This document shows, piece by piece, positions 1 through 5,245 of a DNA stretch of 14,032 bases. Every line of letters begins with the position of its first letter. The stretch's first letter is position 1. The notes beneath the pieces are model-generated. The model worked only from the letters and a program-made list of their open reading frames with translations, had not been told where the DNA came from and searched no databases. Source of the stretch: CAYVLI01 sp964452105 [NCBI: uncultured Nitrospinota bacterium] (GTDB lineage: Bacteria; JAUXIQ01); the NCBI GenBank assembly GCA_964452105.1, contig CAYVLI010000026.1, positions 1 through 14,032 of the forward strand. Reading direction: 5' to 3'. The position numbers were made by a program, and so were the translations under genes.

Positions 1-67
1 GGGCGTAGATAATGACTACGGCCCTGGGGTGATCGAGCGATTTTTTAACTATCTTATGGAGTATCAT
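1..67 (-). CDS. RND/MMPL-type transporter, N-terminal fragment (runs off window)
   Basis: Only the first 22 codons are inside the window. They read MILHKIVKKSLDHPRAVVII followed by Tyr-Ala: a short amphipathic, basic N-terminus ending in 'hydrophobic-basic-SLxHPRAVV' and leading into an apparent first membrane segment. This is how members of the RND superfamily (MMPL / HAE3-type exporters) usually begin, since they have no cleaved signal and a cytoplasmic start just before TM1. The ATG has a GAGG site 7 nt upstream. It lies 63 nt downstream of the DUF2892 gene on the same strand, so it is probably the third gene of the arsR operon. An ArsR regulator with a small membrane protein and an RND exporter would fit a stress-induced efflux unit. 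The family call rests on 22 residues only and could be wrong for another polytopic membrane protein. Confidence 0.5.
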   Translation of the reverse strand, partial: MILHKIVKKSLDHPRAVVIIYA

Positions 68-130
68 TACAATGCCTCATGTAAGAGATAAAGGCCTCGG
101 GCTTATGGGCAAGAAGCCGGGAGTGCTTAT

Positions 131-373
131 TTACTTCAAAGACAAAGCCCCTTGGCAGGATTCGCCGTGCCTATGCGCGGAGCAGTGTTTCCTGCCGAGA
201 ATATACTTCAGGAGGCTCTTCATGGGACACCAGTCCGTAAAACCGGACTGCAGGAGGTTCAGCCCCGCAAAGGCCGTAAAGATAAGCCAGTACTCGGAAT
301 GAACCCGGGCAAGGGCAAGGCTGATAAGGACAAACAGACCTGCGATTAGTCTTAGATATCTTTCTACACCCAT
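131..373 (-). CDS. DUF2892 (YgaP-like transmembrane domain) family protein
   Basis: An 80-residue membrane protein with the DUF2892 layout. It has an amphipathic start (MGVERYLRLIAG), a first membrane segment at about residues 9-24, a short polar turn, a second segment at about 28-46 with the typical GLNLLQSGFT stretch, and then the family's conserved Cys-Pro (C49-P50). DUF2892 is best known as the membrane part of YgaP, where it is joined to a rhodanese domain; here it stands alone. The C-terminal tail (residues 60-80) is longer than usual and carries H63, C64, H67, H69 and C73, a possible metal or thiol site. The start is well supported: ATG with GGAGGT 7 nt upstream. It lies 59 nt after arsR and is probably co-transcribed with it. 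Its exact function is unknown; a role in sulfur, redox or metal stress is inferred from neighbours. Confidence 0.82.
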   Translation of the reverse strand: MGVERYLRLIAGLFVLISLALARVHSEYWLIFTAFAGLNLLQSGFTDWCPMKSLLKYILGRKHCSAHRHGESCQGALSLK

Positions 374-432
374 AATTTTTACCTCCGCGATGTTTAACGG
401 CTAAAAACCTCAGAAATTTGGTCTCAAGGGAA

Positions 433-768
433 TTATCCCTCCTTTATCCCCTTCTCAAACCTGTCCATGAGTTTCTGCTTCTCCGAGAGCTGTTCCATCA
501 GCACCTCCCTCATGAGCCTGCATGCCTCCACTATCTTTGGGCTTGAGATAGAGTAGAAGATATTTACTCCCTCTCTTCGGAATCGTAGCATATCGGCATT
601 TTTAAGCACGGCAAGGTGCTGTGAGATATTGGACTTCGTAAGTCCCGTGGCCTCGACCAACTCCGTCACCGTCCTCTCGCCGCTCTTCAGGGCGTAGATT
701 ATCTCCATCCTCACAGGACTTGCCAGCGTCTTGCATACCTTGGCCTGCATCTTGAAAAGCTCCTTCAT
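433..768 (-). CDS. ArsR/SmtB-family winged-helix transcriptional repressor
   Basis: A 111-residue protein with the full ArsR fold. Helix 1 has the LASPVRMEIIYAL signature (residues 15-27), the helix-turn-helix spans about 33-56 with recognition helix SNISQHLAVLKNA, and the beta-wing is at 60-74 (LRFRREGVNIFYSI). A C-terminal dimerisation helix and a charged coiled tail follow. ATG at 768 is preferred: GGAGGAG lies 5 nt upstream. A TTG at 786 in frame would add six residues that overlap this ribosome binding site. The classical alpha-3 metal motif (ELCVCDL) is absent, so it is not an ArsR/SmtB alpha-3 metal sensor. Its only cysteines are C12 (alpha-1) and C83 (alpha-5), which could act as a thiol or persulfide switch or bind a metal across the dimer. 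It is first in the operon and probably represses itself, the DUF2892 gene and the transporter. Confidence 0.92.
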   Translation of the reverse strand: MKELFKMQAKVCKTLASPVRMEIIYALKSGERTVTELVEATGLTKSNISQHLAVLKNADMLRFRREGVNIFYSISSPKIVEACRLMREVLMEQLSEKQKLMDRFEKGIKEG

Positions 769-831
769 ATCATCTCCTCCCCCCAATACTTAGAATAGCG
801 CCCTTTGCGAAGTCAATCATATCTTAATTGT

Positions 832-860
832 ATAGTTGCATGGTTTCTAAACTATGTCAA
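832..860 (-). promoter_or_regulatory. Candidate arsR promoter with overlapping palindromic operator
   Basis: On the minus strand a consensus -35 box, TTGACA (860-855), lies about 90 bp before the arsR start. At a 17-bp spacing the -10 position reads AACTAT (837-832); TATACA just downstream is an alternative with a longer spacer. The spacer holds an 18-bp palindrome with one mismatched pair, CATgGTTTctAAACtATG (839-856), which touches the -35 box, flanked by ATAGTT/AACTAT arms. An ArsR dimer bound there would block RNA polymerase. The palindrome is directly visible; the operator role is inferred from the family's usual autoregulation. Confidence 0.55.
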
Positions 861-1086
861 GGAGAAATTATCCAGATGAGCTCGGGAGAAAAGTGACTTT
901 TCATTATTTTTTAATAACAGGTTTGCAGATATTGTAAACAAAGAGTGTTGACTTTACGGTATAGCCCTCCTTGAGAAAGCAGAACATTCAACTTCCGTAC
1001 CCTCCGCAAACCTCTCTATGCCGTTGTTGTTTTCACAAGCTCATAGGCTGTAGTGGCCCGCGCAGTTACTGTGTTTTGATCTTCTG
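861..1086. other. Non-coding stretch with one short palindrome, no supported gene
   Basis: No frame here shows a convincing protein. The one clear structure is a perfect 15-bp odd palindrome, GAAAAGTGACTTTTC (888-902), followed by ATTATTTTTT and then TTATT/AATAA arms. It is too AT-rich and its loop too tight for a strong terminator, though it could be a protein binding site or a weak terminator for anything transcribed on the plus strand. A TTGACT at 949-954 has no acceptable -10 partner. From 961 to 1086 the minus strand holds short broken open stretches next to the frameshifted remnant described at 1087-1331, so decay of an older gene is possible but not demonstrable. Confidence 0.4.
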
Positions 1087-1191
1087 CTACCTGCTATCTT
1101 CATCTTGCAGAGGTATAAGCTCGCCCTCAAAAAAGGCCTTCACAGTTTTTCTCCAAAATGTTCATCATTTTTGCTAACCTCAACATCGTGC

Positions 1192-1292
1192 CATTCCAAA
1201 GGATTCTTCACTTCTTTTAAGAACCTGCGCCCCAATGCTTGACATACATTCAGCCATAGGTTAAAAATACCTACTTGCCAATCTTTGGAATG
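1192..1292. repeat. Separated inverted repeat upstream of the three-gene operon
   Basis: CATTCCAAAGGAT (1192-1204) and ATCTTTGGAATG (1281-1292) are inverted copies: ten bases match perfectly, extended by AT after a one-base indel. Centre to centre they are about 88 bp apart. The right arm sits in the spacer between the TTGCCA (1275-1280) and TTTAAT (1297-1302) promoter elements, and the left arm lies upstream of TTGACA (1239-1244). The position suggests paired operator half-sites, possibly bridged by DNA looping. This is inference; a repeat this short could be chance. Confidence 0.4.
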
Positions 1293-1302
1293 ATATTTTA
1301 AT
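1239..1302 (+). promoter_or_regulatory. Candidate promoters for the three-gene operon
   Basis: Two sigma-70-like candidates precede the first large gene. The distal one has a consensus -35, TTGACA (1239-1244), and a weak -10, TAAAAA (1262-1267), with a 17-bp spacer. The proximal one has TTGCCA (1275-1280) and TTTAAT (1297-1302), each one mismatch from consensus, with a 16-bp spacer. The proximal start would fall near 1309 and give a leader of about 17 nt that just includes the ribosome binding site. Consensus matching only; not proof of activity. Confidence 0.45.
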
Positions 1303-1325
1303 ACACTCCTTATTTGGAGGGAGTT

Positions 1326-4300
1326 TTGCAAGATAAGCCACAGCTATCTATAATCACTCACGCCACTGCAGGCAGCCATTTCATAAAAGAGGGCATTCAT
1401 CTGAGATGGTCCTTTCACCACAAGCTCGGTTTTCCTGCAGAAGGGTTCAGGCTTTACAGAAGAGAGAGTGATCCTGCCAACAGAATATGTATCAACTTTT
1501 CCGAGATAAACCACACCGAAGTACTGTTGCCATTTAAATATGCTACGTCCAATCACCGTAGAAAGCCTAAAATAACTCTCAAATCAAAAGCTAATCATTT
1601 TAAGGTAAGAGAACGAGTCGTTGGCAAGTCCACGCGAATCAAGTATCTGGATATGACCAATTCCAGAAAGATAGAGGCGGGCTTTTCCATGCGAACTCCG
1701 CGTATAGAGCTGGAGTTTCTTGTCAGCCGTGATACTAACTTCCACATATCCTCAATATCCGGACGAAGGCTTATCAGTACTCAGAAAGTAGTCTCTAAAA
1801 ATTCAGACGTAAGGAAGATCACCATTGAGTCCTTCATAGCAGATAAGCTTATTCTTGAAGGCAAGGGCATCAGGCTTGCAAAAATTTGCTACTGGGTTTG
1901 CGAAGACGAGGGTGCAAACCCGTGGGAAGGGCCGATTAACGGCTCATGCGGGTTCGGCCTTCCAATTAAACAGACAGATAAAATAAGCCGGGAAAAGCAG
2001 TACACGGAAAGGATTCGCAAAGCATGCCTGAAAGAGTGCGATGCGGATTGGGCCATTGCCGCCTGCAGACTTGGACGTGAGAACATATGCGGCTTCAAGG
2101 GCGATAACTTTAACGACCTCAAAGATGTTATGGAGAGTATGCGGGGCGAGGGAGTAACCGTGCCTGTAGGCTGGAACTCCCTTGTATATGATAGCGAGCC
2201 CGCATGCCTTGACGATGAAGATTCTCCCTCTCTCGACGTATCCCCATATGAGCTTCTTCTTTTGCAGAGCGAAAATTCAGAGATAGCAAAGATGCTCGGC
2301 CTCTACTGGATTGACAGTACCGCTGAAGACGGTAAGTACTACGACTATAAAGTAGAGGCGAGCTGGCCGGCCAAGCCGAGATCACTATGGAAACTGGATG
2401 GAGTGACCACTTTTGAAGACCTCGAGGCCGGGCAGGAGATGCCTAATTTCTTCTACAAGGACCGTTGCATCTTCGCTGGCCTTAATCCCAAGATTTTAAA
2501 ATACACTTCCGGCTTTGGAAGGGTCGAAAAAGGGTTGGGCCTCAGCTATCCGTCTACAAGTCCCTTCGTGATCTTCTTCTCTCGCATGGTGAAGGAAGTC
2601 CAGGTATTCATCTCCCAGGAAGGCCCCCGGGCCAGTCTAACTGCCTTTTCATCAACAGGTACTGTCCTCGACGTCAGTGTACTCCTGGCCCGGGAAGGCG
2701 TCTTAAGCGTACACGCGGAAGACCTCCGGGGAGTACGCCTTGAAGGCAAGGGAATCGTAATACTCCGTGTCCACCATGACAGGGAGTACCTTGAGTTCGG
2801 TGATAGAAAGGCTATTATCTGCGGAGTCATAAAAAAGCCGGAACAAAAACTGGCGACACCGACTGGTCTGAAGGCGACTTGTCTGCTTGGGTCGGTTACT
2901 GAGATAGGCGACGACTGTGTGGAGGTACAGAACAGGTTCAGAGTCGGACTCAGATGGAACCTTGTGGGCGACGAGGAAATCGGCCTCAATGCAGGCGCTC
3001 CCATCGGATACCTTGTGGAGAGGACAGACCCCAGGGGAGATATCGTTCTGATTACGGGAGATAACCCCGTACATGTCGTACCGGTAGACAAAGAAGTGGC
3101 TGAAGAGATAGACGGGATCGCCGCTGAAGACGGTCAGCCGACAAAACAAAAAGATTGCTCCGGCGCCGTGGTAGAAGACCGCCAGTACTTCAAGGACTCA
3201 GTTGATGAAAAAGGGGATTACTTCTACAGGATATGCTCAGTAGATATTTTCGGGAGGCGAAGCGATTTTTCCGCGCCCGAGAAAGTGAGTCTCTATCCGC
3301 CACTGCCTGCGCCTCCCATGGACGTAATGGCTAAGTTTATTGATATAAATACATATAATGCGGCAGAAAATACATTCTCAGACCCTAACATCTCTGCAGA
3401 GGACAAGGAATGGCTTGCAACCCGCGGCACGAGCGCACTTGTAGTTAGCTGGAAGTGGACCAAAGGGCTCAGAGAGCAGTCGCCGAATGCACGACGCTTT
3501 AACATCCACTTCAAGGAAGGCTGGCTAAACCTCATACGCGGTACGGCTACGGCGGTGCGGACCGTCAGGGACAACTTTGAGATAGAGACCGACATAACAC
3601 TGGACCTTGCTCTCAACAGCCTCACAGACGAGTGGCTTAGACAGGGTAGCAGATATACTTACAAGATAATCGCTAATTCAGCCGGAACCAATACAACTTT
3701 TACAGTACGCCGCCCGCCGGAGTATCTCAACCTGCCGCCGTCAGATATCCCTCCGAAAGCGGGTGTTGAATTTACCCTTCCCGTAACAAGGCTCGAATCA
3801 GATGGAGGAGCCGCAAAAGAATATACCGACCCGGCTGAGTGGGGCGCTCCGGTGACGAGCGAAGGCGTAATCGATCCTTTCAAGGAAGTCTACAAGAAGT
3901 ATTTTCCTTTCAGCTCCTTTGAATCAAATGCAAGCAACAAGACTCGTTACGGGCAGGTATCTGTAGGCACTCTTACAGACGAAGGCGCAGGGAGCGTGTC
4001 TTCTCCGGCGGCAGTTATGAGCGTCTATCGAACTCCGCCGGCAAAGGAGGAATTTTCCGATGCCGGAGACCTTCTGGCAACAGCGGCAGACTTCTACGGA
4101 AAATCGTCCTTTGCCTATCGTTGGCCTAAACCCGGCCCTGGCTTGAACATCAAATATTCAGTATACCGTGCGATGGATGAGACTCTGATAATGACTGACA
4201 GGAACTTGAGGAGTAATCCCGCCACAGGCCGCGACTCCGCCTTTTATCAGGCTGTCCTCAATGACCTCGGCATCGCCCTGAGTAACGCTGAGAAGGATAA

Positions 4301-5219
4301 CTTCAAGGCCGCCGAGCCCGACTATGGAGCATTTAATAATAATATGATGAAGGCGCTCGCCTCTCTGCCCGGCAATGAAGCGGCCTTTAGCAAACTGAAC
4401 GAAGCCCCCCTTAGCCCCGACGACCCTGCCTACGCAGACCGCCGTATCCCGGGTGAACCGCCATATACGCCAGATGGCACAAAGCTCCTCTATGTTGACG
4501 CCACCCTCGACGGACGCTCACCCAACAGATACTTCTACCGCCTGAGGGCCGTAGACGAAATCGGAAATATGTCGCCCTTCTACGACTCGACCCTGCCGGT
4601 CAGCATACCGCAGACCACGCCGCCAGTCGCACCGTCCATAGCAAAAATAACCGGCGGCGACAGGTCGATAACGCTTGAGTGGGCGCAGAGGCCCGGGGCC
4701 GGTATCGTCGGCTACCTTATCTACAGGGCCGAAGACGAGCTAAAGGCCGGTGACTGCCGGAAGATGCGTCTCATGAAGCATGCCCCGGCGTTCGAGCATC
4801 AATACACGGACACCCCCGTTGTACCCGGCAAAAAGTACTTCTACCGCCTTGTGGCTATAGGCGTTGACGGTTTAAAATCGCGCCCGTCGCAGAAGTTTGA
4901 TGCTACTGCGGCTGAGCTCACCCCGCCCGACGCTCCTGAGTGGGACAACGCCACATACAACAGTGCGGCAGGAAAACTTTCCCTGTCATGGTACTGCAAT
5001 CAAACACAGGAATGCCTGATCATGAAGAAAAATATGGCGATAGGCAAAGAGAGGCCGCTTACGGGCTGGCTCTCCGGCACATATGACCAGGTGAGCATAC
5101 GCTGGTACTTTTCCGTAGAGCTGGACCTGCCCCCGTCGGACGCCGCTGGAACGTTTTATGTTATTGGACGCTCACCTGGGGGCTATAAAACCATGTCTGG
5201 CGAAACTCAACTGCCGTAG
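1326..5219 (+). CDS. Giant multidomain protein with fibronectin-III-like and jelly-roll-like modules, first gene of cassette
   Basis: About 1297 residues, function unknown. TTG at 1326 is preferred because GGAGG (1316-1320) lies 5 nt upstream; an in-frame TTG at 1314 would overlap that site. The protein opens with a beta-sandwich-like stretch (HLRWSFHHKLGFPAEGFRLY), a basic linker (about 75-125), and a jelly-roll-like module (about 125-187) ending LEGKGIRLAKICYWV. A cysteine-rich segment follows (about 186-295). A second jelly-roll-like module at about 414-485 contains RLEGKGIVILRV. At least four FnIII-like units then follow, marked by Trp-containing B-strands (VVSWKW, LEWAQ) and Y-F-Y type F-strands: YFYRICSVD (~632), YTYKIIANS (~778), YFYRLRAVD (~1069), YFYRLVAIG (~1171). 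Pro-rich linkers separate them (TTPPVAP, LTPPDAP). No signal peptide, membrane segment or LPxTG anchor is visible, so export would need a dedicated route or the protein stays inside. FnIII repeats usually act in binding or scaffolding. It is followed 26 bp later by the beta-helix gene. Confidence 0.85.
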   Translation: MQDKPQLSIITHATAGSHFIKEGIHLRWSFHHKLGFPAEGFRLYRRESDPANRICINFSEINHTEVLLPFKYATSNHRRKPKITLKSKANHFKVRERVVGKSTRIKYLDMTNSRKIEAGFSMRTPRIELEFLVSRDTNFHISSISGRRLISTQKVVSKNSDVRKITIESFIADKLILEGKGIRLAKICYWVCEDEGANPWEGPINGSCGFGLPIKQTDKISREKQYTERIRKACLKECDADWAIAACRLGRENICGFKGDNFNDLKDVMESMRGEGVTVPVGWNSLVYDSEPACLDDEDSPSLDVSPYELLLLQSENSEIAKMLGLYWIDSTAEDGKYYDYKVEASWPAKPRSLWKLDGVTTFEDLEAGQEMPNFFYKDRCIFAGLNPKILKYTSGFGRVEKGLGLSYPSTSPFVIFFSRMVKEVQVFISQEGPRASLTAFSSTGTVLDVSVLLAREGVLSVHAEDLRGVRLEGKGIVILRVHHDREYLEFGDRKAIICGVIKKPEQKLATPTGLKATCLLGSVTEIGDDCVEVQNRFRVGLRWNLVGDEEIGLNAGAPIGYLVERTDPRGDIVLITGDNPVHVVPVDKEVAEEIDGIAAEDGQPTKQKDCSGAVVEDRQYFKDSVDEKGDYFYRICSVDIFGRRSDFSAPEKVSLYPPLPAPPMDVMAKFIDINTYNAAENTFSDPNISAEDKEWLATRGTSALVVSWKWTKGLREQSPNARRFNIHFKEGWLNLIRGTATAVRTVRDNFEIETDITLDLALNSLTDEWLRQGSRYTYKIIANSAGTNTTFTVRRPPEYLNLPPSDIPPKAGVEFTLPVTRLESDGGAAKEYTDPAEWGAPVTSEGVIDPFKEVYKKYFPFSSFESNASNKTRYGQVSVGTLTDEGAGSVSSPAAVMSVYRTPPAKEEFSDAGDLLATAADFYGKSSFAYRWPKPGPGLNIKYSVYRAMDETLIMTDRNLRSNPATGRDSAFYQAVLNDLGIALSNAEKDNFKAAEPDYGAFNNNMMKALASLPGNEAAFSKLNEAPLSPDDPAYADRRIPGEPPYTPDGTKLLYVDATLDGRSPNRYFYRLRAVDEIGNMSPFYDSTLPVSIPQTTPPVAPSIAKITGGDRSITLEWAQRPGAGIVGYLIYRAEDELKAGDCRKMRLMKHAPAFEHQYTDTPVVPGKKYFYRLVAIGVDGLKSRPSQKFDATAAELTPPDAPEWDNATYNSAAGKLSLSWYCNQTQECLIMKKNMAIGKERPLTGWLSGTYDQVSIRWYFSVELDLPPSDAAGTFYVIGRSPGGYKTMSGETQLP

Positions 5220-5245
5220 CTTCAACGCAAATACAGGGGCACTAA

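Larger units (their letters stand above)
1087..1331 (-). pseudogene. Possible frameshifted remnant of an unidentified small gene
   Basis: The minus strand has an open stretch (1331-1140) that reads like a real globular protein, with segments such as WQVGIFNLWLNVCQALGRRF and NPLEWHDVEVSKNDEHFGEKL's first part, ending at TGA 1142-1140. A +1 shift at that point, just after an A5 run, opens VKAFFEGELIPLQDEDSR and stops at TAG 1089-1087, giving a plausible continuous C-terminus. Joined, this would be about 80 residues. There is no ATG and no good ribosome binding site; the 5' end is TTG-initiated and overlaps the start of the large plus-strand gene. I do not recognise the family. It may be a decayed gene cut by the arrival or expansion of the neighbouring operon, or simply chance coding. 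Confidence 0.3.

Noticed and set aside
84-121. Small hairpin GGCTT...AAGCC between the DUF2892 gene and the transporter gene
   Set aside because: Only five base pairs with a long loop and no U-run; not a credible terminator.
427-440. AGGGA/TCCCT hairpin over the arsR stop codon
   Set aside because: Five base pairs without a following U-run; too weak to call a terminator.
971-1177. 68-residue plus-strand open frame upstream of the operon
   Set aside because: Cys/Ser-rich composition, no ribosome binding site and no recognisable fold; looks like chance.
2546-3149. Long minus-strand open frames (181 and 148 residues) inside the first giant gene
   Set aside because: They are low-complexity Ser/Thr/Arg-rich shadows of the plus-strand coding frame, with no domain signature and no ribosome binding site.
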